Origin: JBDKJS01 sp039806065
Lineage (GTDB): Bacteria; Bacteroidota; Bacteroidia; AKYH767-A; 2013-40CM-41-45
Assembly (NCBI GenBank): GCA_039806065.1
Contig: JBDKJS010000203.1
Location: 1 to 22,481 of the forward strand
Length of the DNA stretch: 22,481 nucleotides
Direction: 5' to 3'
This document shows, piece after piece, positions 7,394-14,535 of the stretch. The notes beneath the pieces are model-generated. The model saw only the letters and a list, made by a program, of their open reading frames with translations, had not been told where the DNA came from and did no database searches. The number at the start of each line of letters is the position of its first letter. Position 1 is the first letter of the stretch. The position numbers and the translations under genes are program-made.

Positions 7394-8528
7394 ATTTTCG
7401 CTGCAGCCATCTTAAGAGAAATTTATCGTTGATGGTATAGTAAGGTTGGGGCACATTGGTTATTTTATGGATCAGTTCTTTTTCAAGTAATGATGCAAGT
7501 CCTCGGTTTACGCTGCTAATTGCGCCTAATTGATGTTTATGTTGAAACTGTTTACTGTTGGGCTTGTCAACCATTTCTTCAGCTGCAATGGCCTTTAATA
7601 AATTCCACTGGGCTGTGGTAAGCATGCTTCGGTATAAGTAATAGGTACTTTCTTCCTGGCTGTGTAATTTCGAGCAAGTTTCCATCACATTTTCTATTGA
7701 AATTTTTCCTTGGTAATTTTCGAAAATTCTATTGCAAAGCATTTGTGTATAATAGGTATGACACATGGTCCAATCCAAGATAAAGTCCAATGCACTGGAG
7801 CTAAGATTTCTTTTATTTTCATTGAAATGCTTAGCAATGAATGAGGCATATTCCTTTCTAGCTATTAAATCTAAACCTACAGTTGCGCAGCTGGCATAAA
7901 ATGGCCTTTTTGTGTCATTAAATATTTGGTGCATCAACTTTTGATGGCTTCCACAAAAAATGAAAACTGTGTTATCCAAGGATTGAATGTGTGTTCTTAA
8001 AAAGGCCTCGATATTTTTTTCAGGGTAATTTGTAATTTGTTGAAACTCGTCAATAGCGATGACTATTTTCAGCTTCTGGTGGTTTAAAAAATCAAATAAC
8101 TGTTGAATTGTTTTCTGGTAGGCTACAGTATTGCTTAATTCGATGCTCACTTCTGGAGTTCCTGTGAGGGAGTCGTAACTTATAACGGGCCTTAATCGCT
8201 TAATAAATTCTGTTACTTGTACACTTAAACTTTTGTGTTCAGGTATTTTATTATAGATGGCTGTTGCTAGATTATTGGTAAACTCTTTAATATTTCTTGT
8301 AGCAAAAATATCGGTATAAATGCAGATTGCTTTTTTCTGTTTTTCTAATTTGCTAAATACATGCTTAATTAGTCCTGTTTTACCAATACGTCTAATTGCA
8401 AACAGGTTGGAATTTATATTTCCATTTATATTATCAATTAGCTGCTTGGTTTCGGCTTTTCGATCGCAAAAAAAGTGCTCACCAATATAGCCTGATACCA
8501 GAAATGGATTTAAATGGGATTTCTTCAT
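7392..8528 (-). CDS. P-loop ATPase of the archaeal-type ATPase_2 family with C-terminal winged helix
   Basis: This 378-aa protein has Walker A within AIRRIGKTGLIKH (Gly49, Lys50, Thr51), Walker B in KIVIAIDEF (Asp160, Glu161) and a sensor-like strand (VFIFCGSHQKLMHQIF, ~188-203). It resembles the STAND/AAA-like ATPase_2 (PF01637) proteins that occur in many copies in Bacteroidota and archaea. The C-terminus from ~305 (AQWNLLKAIA, then FLLRWLQRK) looks like a winged-helix domain that could bind DNA. There is no signal peptide or membrane segment. Its cellular role is unknown for this family. It reads toward cas9 but is separated by 444 bp and the tracrRNA gene. A decayed relative lies between cas9 and cas1. 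The gene sits exactly between two identical 36-bp repeats. Start: ATG 5 nt after a TATCTTTA box, which implies an almost leaderless mRNA. Confidence 0.85.
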   Translation of the reverse strand: MKKSHLNPFLVSGYIGEHFFCDRKAETKQLIDNINGNINSNLFAIRRIGKTGLIKHVFSKLEKQKKAICIYTDIFATRNIKEFTNNLATAIYNKIPEHKSLSVQVTEFIKRLRPVISYDSLTGTPEVSIELSNTVAYQKTIQQLFDFLNHQKLKIVIAIDEFQQITNYPEKNIEAFLRTHIQSLDNTVFIFCGSHQKLMHQIFNDTKRPFYASCATVGLDLIARKEYASFIAKHFNENKRNLSSSALDFILDWTMCHTYYTQMLCNRIFENYQGKISIENVMETCSKLHSQEESTYYLYRSMLTTAQWNLLKAIAAEEMVDKPNSKQFQHKHQLGAISSVNRGLASLLEKELIHKITNVPQPYYTINDKFLLRWLQRK

Positions 8529-8532
8529 TTTT

Positions 8533-8540
8533 TAAAGATA
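8533..8540 (-). promoter_or_regulatory. Putative ATPase promoter -7 box
   Basis: TATCTTTA on the minus strand (8540-8533) differs from TAnnTTTG in one base and lies just before the ATG at 8528. The -33 region falls inside the palindromic repeat 8545-8580, so a protein bound there could block transcription. The decayed paralogue keeps a similar TTTGTATTTAAAA stretch before its former start. Confidence 0.45.
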
Positions 8541-8544
8541 CAAA

Positions 8545-8580
8545 TTATTACGCATAATGCGTTACGCATTTTGCGTAATT
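8545..8580. repeat. 36-bp direct repeat, right copy, upstream of the ATPase
   Basis: This is an exact copy of 7358-7393 in the same orientation. The dyads are at 8548-8564 and 8562-8578, with half-site TTACGCA/TGCGTAA. It is 17 bp upstream of the ATPase ATG and covers the expected -33 promoter region, which fits an operator. Perfect conservation of both copies while the neighbouring paralogue has decayed suggests recent duplication, gene conversion or selection. Confidence 0.9.
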
Positions 8581-8749
8581 GTTAACATTGGATGGCTAAT
8601 TATTTAAGAGCAGATTCAATGTAGTTCCCCTGTCATCGCACATCAAGGAATTAAGGCCTGCATACTGGCTTGCCGCTACTGGCTGAGATTCCGGTAATTG
8701 GGGGATATAAATTTTAGGAATCGGTATTGTTAGAAAAATTACTTAATGC

Positions 8750-10573
8750 TTAATCGAAAAACAACCAGTTTATTCCCAAAGTAATAGTGCGCCCAGGCGG
8801 TGTATAATAAGGTGTGCTGGTGTAGTAGGTGTGGAGCAGTTGGTGGCTTACATTATTTATTTTAAAAGTAATGATGGCCCTTTTAATTTTTAAACTGGTG
8901 TAAATATCTACAATCGGTTTTCCTTGGCTTTCAATGGTATTTTGTCGGTAAAAAACTTGTGTGGCGGGCATAAAGGCATCAGCAAAATAGGTGCTCACAT
9001 ATTGGCTCGTGATGCCCAATTGCGCTAGCAATGCTTTTTTAAAAAAATGGTTTTGATAATGTACATCTGCACGTAATATTTGTGCTGGCACCCTTATGGC
9101 TGCATCATTGCTACTGGTTTGTGAGATAAACCGTACTGAGGCATACCAATTTTTATATTGTGCATTGCCTGAAATATGGATAGCACTATAATTTATTTTT
9201 TCCAAAGCCTGCACCGGAATCGCAGCTTGATTGTAGTAAATTAAATTAGTAAATTCAGATAAGGCGTAATCAATAGTGAGGTGTGCATTGAAGAGTGCTG
9301 CCGTGGCCTGAAAAGAATTGCTATTAGTATTAAAAAAATTGTTTTGCCAAATAAATCGCCTGCTTTGTAAGTTTATTTGATTTCGGTACGGTGTGGTTAC
9401 TGCACTGCTAAAAGCTACGCTGATGGCGTGCTTTTTCATTTTATAATACAATTGTGCATGCCATGAATGTAGGGCGGTGTCGAGCCGAGTTTGGTAATCT
9501 ACTATTGCAGTTAATTGTGCCAATGGATGTGCTGTTAAGGTGGCGTTGGCTTTTGTTTCATTCCATATTCGATTGCCCCCACGCTGAAAGTAATTGAGCC
9601 ATTGATGTTGTGCACCGGTGGTCAGTTTAACTTTATCATTGAATACAAAATTTAAATAAACATGATTGCTAAAAGTTTGTGTAAAGATGCTGTCAAACTT
9701 TAGACCTTCGAAAAAATTATCGGAATAAAAATTGCTATCGGTGTTATTATCTTCATACCTATAATATAATTTTTGATAATTAAATAAGTGTGTAAGAATA
9801 ATGTTTTTACTGCTGTCAATTCCATTTGCATAAAAGCCCTTGCGGCCATAGTGTTGCATCAAGCCATAGCATCTGTTTCTAATCAGTGCGCGGTCATTAA
9901 TATTTACCGGTTGTGCTTTAAGATCAAGGTTTGATAGCGGAGTAGATGTGAGTAAGCTATCATTTACCAGTCCACCATTGGCTCGGTTTTTTATATTGTC
10001 TATGCTACTCCATGCCATTAGGTGATACCGTTTATTCAATGAATGGTACCATGTGTTGAAATTAAACAAGCTTTGATAGGTAGTATGGTAAAGCATGAAC
10101 CCCGGTGACTGCGCCCGTTTAATATCAAAAGATAAGTTCCAATTTTTTAGGATATTCTGTGAGTGGATTAGTTTAATGGCATTTTCCTTATTGCTCCGTT
10201 GGTAAAATTGAATATGCGAAAGTTTTTTATTGGTTTTGAAAAACTGCTGTGAGGCATATTGGTGTAAATAAGGTTGAAAGGGGAGCAGAAGATTGTTAGC
10301 CAATAAATTTTCTTTAAGCGAAAATTGAAGCGGTTGTAATGCACTTCCGTTGTTAGCTAAATCTTGAAACAGTCCCAGTGCATCGGTGCCTATCAAGTGT
10401 GATTGCTGCATGCTGGTATCGTAAGGGGAGAGCAACCAATGGTTAAATGGATTGAAGGAACTTGTTTTGATAGGAATCACCACGTTAGCAGCGGCCGCAC
10501 TATCGGGTTGTACCTGGGCAAATAATTTTGCTGATAGGGTCAATAAAAATAAAAACAAAAAGGATGCTCTCAT
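8750..10573 (-). CDS. Putative outer-membrane porin (Porin_10-like)
   Basis: This 607-aa exported protein has an N-terminal signal peptide (MRASFLFLFLLTLSAKLFAQ, cleavage probably after residue 19). The rest is rich in alternating polar and aromatic beta strands and ends in GRTITLGINWLFFD, a C-terminal aromatic outer-membrane beta-barrel signal. The length, the end motif and the position beside bamD suggest the Bacteroidota putative porin family (PF14121); substrate unknown. It is divergent from bamD across a short intergenic region. A TATTTTAG box (10595-10588, one mismatch to TAnnTTTG) may drive it. Family assignment rests on overall features, so a different beta-barrel family is possible. 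Confidence 0.7.
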   Translation of the reverse strand: MRASFLFLFLLTLSAKLFAQVQPDSAAAANVVIPIKTSSFNPFNHWLLSPYDTSMQQSHLIGTDALGLFQDLANNGSALQPLQFSLKENLLANNLLLPFQPYLHQYASQQFFKTNKKLSHIQFYQRSNKENAIKLIHSQNILKNWNLSFDIKRAQSPGFMLYHTTYQSLFNFNTWYHSLNKRYHLMAWSSIDNIKNRANGGLVNDSLLTSTPLSNLDLKAQPVNINDRALIRNRCYGLMQHYGRKGFYANGIDSSKNIILTHLFNYQKLYYRYEDNNTDSNFYSDNFFEGLKFDSIFTQTFSNHVYLNFVFNDKVKLTTGAQHQWLNYFQRGGNRIWNETKANATLTAHPLAQLTAIVDYQTRLDTALHSWHAQLYYKMKKHAISVAFSSAVTTPYRNQINLQSRRFIWQNNFFNTNSNSFQATAALFNAHLTIDYALSEFTNLIYYNQAAIPVQALEKINYSAIHISGNAQYKNWYASVRFISQTSSNDAAIRVPAQILRADVHYQNHFFKKALLAQLGITSQYVSTYFADAFMPATQVFYRQNTIESQGKPIVDIYTSLKIKRAIITFKINNVSHQLLHTYYTSTPYYTPPGRTITLGINWLFFD

Positions 10574-10640
10574 GCAATAATTGGAGGCTAAAATAGTTAA
10601 TAGAAATCATTTCTGAAGAATGGTGATTCAAAACAAAATG

Positions 10641-10648
10641 TATCTTTG
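10641..10648 (+). promoter_or_regulatory. Promoter -7 box for bamD, which decides the start codon
   Basis: TATCTTTG is a perfect match to the Bacteroidota -7 consensus. It predicts a transcription start near 10652, which excludes in-frame ATG codons at 10620, 10638 and 10650 and leaves 10656 or 10665 as the bamD start. Confidence 0.6.
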
Positions 10649-10655
10649 CATGCCT

Positions 10656-11468
10656 ATGTACAAAATGTGGTCTTATTTATTGGTTTTCATGGTGCTGGTG
10701 TCATGCAGCCAGTACCAGCGTGTATTGAAGAGTAGCGATATGGATGCAAAGATGGCCATGGCAGTAAAGCTTTACGAGAAGAAACAGTATTATAAAGCCA
10801 TGCCACTGTTTGAAGAATTGATAACACTTTATAGAGGCACCCAGAAGGCAGAGCAGGTTTATTATTATTTTGCTTACACCAACTATTACCTAGGAGATTA
10901 TGAAAGTGCTGCTTATGACTTTGATAATTTTGCAAAAACATTTTCACGCAGCGAACATGCCGAAGAGTGTGCGTATATGCACGCTTATTGTTATTATTTA
11001 GACAGTCCAATTTTTAGTTTAGATCAAACGAATACCTATAAAGCCTTAACCAAGCTCCAGTTGTTTACAGATCAATATCCTGAAAGCAAACGAATGGAAG
11101 AGATCAACAGGTTGATGGATGAGCTCCGGGCCAAATTGGAGGAAAAAGACTTTGCAAGTGCCAAGCTTTACCTAGATATGGGTGAGTACAAGGCAGCAGT
11201 GAGTGCATTTAATGTGCTGATAAAGGAATATCCAGGTACCAAGTACAAGGAGGAATCGTTGTTTTTGGCTTTAAAAGCCAGTTATTTGCTGGCTCAAAAC
11301 AGTGTGGAGGAAAAAAAAGAGGAGCGCTACAAGAAAACCATAGTGGCGCACCAAACCTTTTTTGGAAATTACCCTGAGAGCAGGTGGAAGAAGGAAGCAG
11401 ATAAAATATTGGCTATTTGTAACGAAAAAATTAGTACATTTGCCCTCCCTCAAACAAATTTAAAATAA
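10656..11468 (+). CDS. bamD: Outer-membrane assembly lipoprotein BamD
   Basis: This is a TPR-type lipoprotein of the BAM complex, which inserts beta-barrel proteins into the outer membrane. The chosen start (10656) gives 270 aa beginning MYKMWSYLLVFMVLVSCS: a short basic and hydrophobic signal peptide with lipobox LVSC, so the mature protein is lipidated at Cys17. TPR-like helices follow (KLYEKKQYYKAMPLFEELI, YYYFAYTNYYLGDYESAA, KLYLDMGEYKAAVSAFNVLI). An upstream in-frame ATG at 10620 would add 12 residues, but a TATCTTTG promoter box lies inside that extension. rpoZ starts 3 bp after the stop, so they form an operon. Confidence 0.9.
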   Translation: MYKMWSYLLVFMVLVSCSQYQRVLKSSDMDAKMAMAVKLYEKKQYYKAMPLFEELITLYRGTQKAEQVYYYFAYTNYYLGDYESAAYDFDNFAKTFSRSEHAEECAYMHAYCYYLDSPIFSLDQTNTYKALTKLQLFTDQYPESKRMEEINRLMDELRAKLEEKDFASAKLYLDMGEYKAAVSAFNVLIKEYPGTKYKEESLFLALKASYLLAQNSVEEKKEERYKKTIVAHQTFFGNYPESRWKKEADKILAICNEKISTFALPQTNLK

Positions 11469-11471
11469 GCT

Positions 11472-11792
11472 ATGAGTTTTAAAGCCGATACTAATACGAC
11501 TATTACCCGCGATCTTACCAAGTTTGATGATAAGACTAAGAACATTTATGAGTCAGTGGTAGTAATTTCAAAAAGAGCCAATCAAATTTCGCAAGATATT
11601 AAGGAAGAGCTAAATGCTAAACTTTCAGAGTTTAAAGAAGTGAGTGATCCCCTTGATGAAGTATTTGAAAACAGAGAGCAAATTGAAATCTCTAAGCATT
11701 ATGAGCGTTTGCCAAAACCAACATTAATTGCAGTACAAGAGTTTTTGGAGGAGAAAATTTACTTTAGAAACCCCAATAAAGAAAACCAATAA
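11472..11792 (+). CDS. rpoZ: RNA polymerase omega subunit, Bacteroidota type
   Basis: This 106-aa protein is related to RpoZ/Rpb6, the small subunit that helps fold and assemble the beta' subunit. It shows the conserved run TITRDL, then YESVVVISKRANQI (the core helix), and ENREQIEISKHYERLPKPTLIA near the end, as in the Bacteroidota omega family (PF01192). There is no signal peptide. It follows bamD by 3 bp and precedes coaBC, a conserved arrangement in the phylum. A strong hairpin with a T run lies just after the stop, so most transcripts from bamD probably end here. Confidence 0.88.
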   Translation: MSFKADTNTTITRDLTKFDDKTKNIYESVVVISKRANQISQDIKEELNAKLSEFKEVSDPLDEVFENREQIEISKHYERLPKPTLIAVQEFLEEKIYFRNPNKENQ

Positions 11793-11800
11793 TCCGCATA

Positions 11801-11869
11801 ACGAGAAGCCGCTAAACAGCGGCTTTTTTATTGCCACACATTCAGGGAACCATTATGGTTCCTTCTCGT
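11801..11869 (+). promoter_or_regulatory. Structured region between rpoZ and coaBC, possible three-way junction
   Basis: Three helices can form together. P1 is ACGAGAA (11801-11807) with TTCTCGT (11863-11869). P2 is GCCGCT/AGCGGC (11808-11813 with 11818-11823). P3 is GGAACC/GGTTCC (11846-11851 with 11857-11862). P2 starts directly after the 5' strand of P1 and P3 ends directly before its 3' strand, so all three meet at one junction. P1 and the outer part of the terminator stem compete for AA. The coaBC GTG is 23 nt further on. This may be a cis-acting leader or a composite terminator; it does not match a riboswitch I recognise. Confidence 0.45.
11806..11829 (+). terminator. Intrinsic terminator after rpoZ
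   Basis: The stem AAGCCGCT/AGCGGCTT (11806-11813 with 11818-11825) has a 4-nt AAAC loop and is followed by six T. It lies 13 bp after the rpoZ stop. The same bases also take part in the larger fold described at 11801-11869. Confidence 0.85.
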
Positions 11870-11892
11870 AAAAAAAAGACTTTTTATAAGAA

Positions 11893-13101
11893 GTGGAAGG
11901 AAAAAAAATTCTCTTAGGTGTATGCGGTGGTATAGCAGCGTATAAGATTGCCACCCTTGTAAGGTTGTTGGTAAAAGCCGGTGCACAGGTAAAGGTGATC
12001 ATGACACCAGCGGCTCATCAATTCATTACGCCACTTACGCTGAGCACCCTTAGCCAGCAGGAAGTACTTACCCATTTTACTCGTAGTGATGAAAAAGGAG
12101 AATGGAATAATCATGTTCATTTAGCGCTTTGGGCTGATGTGCTTCTAATAGCACCAGCAAGTGCCAATACAATAGCCAAGATGGTACAAGGCATTAGCGA
12201 TAATTTATTGCTAACTGTTTACCTTTCTGCCAGAAGCAAAGTGATGTTGGCACCTGCTATGGATTTAGACATGTGGCACCATAGTAGCACCCAAGAAAAC
12301 ATCACCAAGTTGATAGCAAAAGGGCATCATATTATCTATCCTACCAGTGGCGAATTGGCCAGTGGCTTATCAGGAGCAGGCCGAATGGAGGAACCTGAAA
12401 AATTATTTGAGTCAATAAAGGAATATTTTTTTGCTGACCACCCTTTACATAACGTCAAAGTGCTTCTAACAGCTGGCCCCACACAAGAACCTATTGATCC
12501 AGTAAGATTTATAGGAAACAGAAGTAGTGGTAAAATGGGAATAGCCATTGCCAATGCCATGGCAGCTGCGGGAGCAACAGTAACCTTGGTGCATGGCCCT
12601 ATGGATACACTAACTTTATCAAAAAATGTAGCTAAAATTCCAGTTGCTACGGCTGATGAAATGTATGACGCAGTATTTCAACATTATGGATCATCGCAAA
12701 TAACCATTATGGCAGCTGCTGTAGCTGATTATAAAATAAAACAGATAGCTAATAGTAAAATCAAAAAACAGACAGACGAACTCACTCTTGAATTGGTTAA
12801 AAATAAAGATATTTTAAAAAGTGCGGGAGCGCAAAAGCAACATGGGCAATTACTGATTGGATTCGCATTGGAAACAGATAATGAACAACAGCATGCTTTA
12901 GAAAAATTGCGACATAAAAATTTAGACATGATCATATTAAATTCGCTCAAAGATCAAGGTGCAGGCTTTGGATATGACACCAATAAAATAAGCATCATTA
13001 AAGCAAATGGCGCAGCGGTGCACCATCCGCTAATGAGTAAAGTAGCAGTAGCTAATGAAATTGTTAAAAGCATTATAGACTTGTATCAAAAAAAACAATA
13101 A
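11893..13101 (+). CDS. coaBC: Bifunctional phosphopantothenoylcysteine decarboxylase / phosphopantothenate-cysteine ligase
   Basis: This 402-aa Dfp-type enzyme performs two steps of coenzyme A synthesis: ligation of cysteine to 4'-phosphopantothenate, then FMN-dependent decarboxylation. The CoaC domain (~1-180) has the flavoprotein start KILLGVCGGIAAYK, the catalytic His74 (NNHVHLALWAD) and APASANTIAKM. The CoaB domain (~186-402) has LLTAGPTQEPIDPVRFIGN and SSGKMG. In CoaC the usual PxMNxxMW motif reads PAMDLDMW, and the substrate-clamp cysteine position reads ELASGLSGAGRM with Ser; these differ from Escherichia coli but are, as I recall, common in Bacteroidota. The start codon is GTG, with ATAAGAAG just before it. 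Confidence 0.95.
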   Translation: MEGKKILLGVCGGIAAYKIATLVRLLVKAGAQVKVIMTPAAHQFITPLTLSTLSQQEVLTHFTRSDEKGEWNNHVHLALWADVLLIAPASANTIAKMVQGISDNLLLTVYLSARSKVMLAPAMDLDMWHHSSTQENITKLIAKGHHIIYPTSGELASGLSGAGRMEEPEKLFESIKEYFFADHPLHNVKVLLTAGPTQEPIDPVRFIGNRSSGKMGIAIANAMAAAGATVTLVHGPMDTLTLSKNVAKIPVATADEMYDAVFQHYGSSQITIMAAAVADYKIKQIANSKIKKQTDELTLELVKNKDILKSAGAQKQHGQLLIGFALETDNEQQHALEKLRHKNLDMIILNSLKDQGAGFGYDTNKISIIKANGAAVHHPLMSKVAVANEIVKSIIDLYQKKQ

Positions 13102-13162
13102 CGATTATTTACTACCGTTTATACTTATCAATTCTAATAAAAAAGATCTTACCTTAGCCACC

Positions 13163-14065
13163 ATGCTTCAACGAATAATTATACTTTTCTCCATTAGTTG
13201 TATACTAGCATGCCCTTCCAAGGCACAAGAGCTCAACTGCCAAGTAAGTGTACTCACTCCTAGTATTCAGGCTTCTGATCGCACCATTTATCAAACATTG
13301 GAAAGGAATATTCGGGAGTTTATCAACAATAGAAAATGGACTGGCGACAATTATCTTAATCAAGAGCGCATAGAATGCAGTATGATTATTACAATAGCAA
13401 GTAGAAACAACGATGAATTCACTGCCGATTTGCAACTCCAGTCGCGAAGGCCAGGATTTAAAAGTTCGTATAATACTACCCTGCTCAATTTAAAAGACAA
13501 TGATTTTTCATTTAGATACATACAAGACCAGGTATTAGAATACAATGAAGGAGCCAACACCTATGGCCTTACTAATTTATTAGCCTATTATGCCTATATC
13601 ATTCTTGCATTTGATTATGATTCCTATGCATTAGAAGGCGGCACACCTTATTTTCAAAAAGCACAAAACATAGTAGCCAATAGCCAACAGGCCGGAGAAA
13701 AGGGCTGGCGAGCATTTGAAAGCCAACGAAACAGGTATTGGATTACGGAAAATGCCCTCAATGTTTCATTCAAGCCGTTGCGTGAATGTTTATACAAATA
13801 CCATCGGTTGGGAATAGACCTGATGTCAGATAAGTTAGTGGATGGAAGACGAAATATTTCAGAATGTTTTATGCCTCTCAAACGAACCTATCAAGATAGG
13901 CCTAATAGTTATTTAATGCAGATTTTTTTTATTGCTAAATCAGATGAAATAGTGAGCATATTTTCGCAAGGCATGCCCGATGAAAAAAATACAGTGGTAC
14001 CCATATTAAGTCAAATAGACCCTGGAAACATTAATAAGTACAATACCATAGTAAATGGGCGCTAG
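13163..14065 (+). CDS. porD: Type IX secretion protein PorD family (DUF4835)
   Basis: This 300-aa exported protein has a signal peptide (MLQRIIILFSISCILACPSKA, cleavage after Ala21). The mature start QELNCQVSVLTPSIQASDR and the later YYAYIILAFDYDSYALEGG are typical of the DUF4835 family, named PorD in type IX secretion gene sets. Its exact biochemical role is not settled. It follows coaBC by 61 bp, as commonly seen in this phylum. A TACCTTAG sequence (13150-13157) might be a weak promoter. The gene converges on a minus-strand gene, and the two stop codons share the four bases CTAG (14062-14065). Confidence 0.85.
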   Translation: MLQRIIILFSISCILACPSKAQELNCQVSVLTPSIQASDRTIYQTLERNIREFINNRKWTGDNYLNQERIECSMIITIASRNNDEFTADLQLQSRRPGFKSSYNTTLLNLKDNDFSFRYIQDQVLEYNEGANTYGLTNLLAYYAYIILAFDYDSYALEGGTPYFQKAQNIVANSQQAGEKGWRAFESQRNRYWITENALNVSFKPLRECLYKYHRLGIDLMSDKLVDGRRNISECFMPLKRTYQDRPNSYLMQIFFIAKSDEIVSIFSQGMPDEKNTVVPILSQIDPGNINKYNTIVNGR

Positions 14066-14535
14066 TTAAGTTTTATTGCCAATAACAGTTCTTTGGGTTT
14101 GGCAGTATTGATTCTGTACACCGAATTATTTTTAGTAGTAAGGGTAATGGCCTGATTGCCTCCAGTATAAAATCGGATGGTATCTTTAAGATGTAAATTA
14201 AAAACAGGATTATTGAAATGGTATTTGCTATAATTTGATTCTTGTGCATTGGTAATATCATCAAGATTGATAGCTACTATTTTTCCCGACCAGTAGCTTC
14301 GTAGTATTAATTGATCTGCTTCCACAGTAATGATGATGTGTTTGATAAAAAGCATGATGGCAGAAATTACTAGAATGATCACTCCAAGTAAAAAAAACAA
14401 GTCGCCATTTTTTTCATTAGAATTTTTCCACCAATACAATCCAAAGCACAATAGCGACAGCACCAATCTTCTTAGTGTGCCATAGGTATTGAATCCTAAG
14501 TATTGAATTTCTTCAAATTTACGATGAGAGTTCAA
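14062..14535 (-). CDS. Small membrane protein of unknown function
   Basis: This 157-aa protein is not recognised. Two hydrophobic segments (~22-37 and ~45-66) are followed by a soluble beta-rich domain (IIITVEADQLILRSYWSGKI, then QAITLTTKNNSVYRI), an arrangement resembling small membrane proteins with a PH-like domain; this is an inference only. The frame opens with TTG at 14535 and overlaps the 3' end of tilS by 17 bp. There is no in-frame ATG before the second membrane segment, so a non-ATG start is likely. It is the last gene of the lpdA-hemH-pabB-tilS cluster. Confidence 0.7.
   Translation of the reverse strand: MNSHRKFEEIQYLGFNTYGTLRRLVLSLLCFGLYWWKNSNEKNGDLFFLLGVIILVISAIMLFIKHIIITVEADQLILRSYWSGKIVAINLDDITNAQESNYSKYHFNNPVFNLHLKDTIRFYTGGNQAITLTTKNNSVYRINTAKPKELLLAIKLN

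Noticed and set aside
7231..7440. Plus-strand 69-codon open frame opposite the ATPase 3' end
   Set aside because: Hydrophobic low-complexity translation with no recognisable family; it spans the palindromic repeat and the end of a confident gene on the other strand.
7128..8755. Similar short strings (AGGAAT...TTAGAAAAA...TGCTTAA) at 7127-7151 and 8717-8752, possibly marking insertion ends around the ATPase
   Set aside because: The match needs several gaps in AT-rich sequence; the exact 36-bp repeats are a far better boundary.
10687..11010. 107-aa minus-strand open frame inside bamD
   Set aside because: Shadow of the bamD coding sequence; no domain, and the plus strand encodes a clear BamD.
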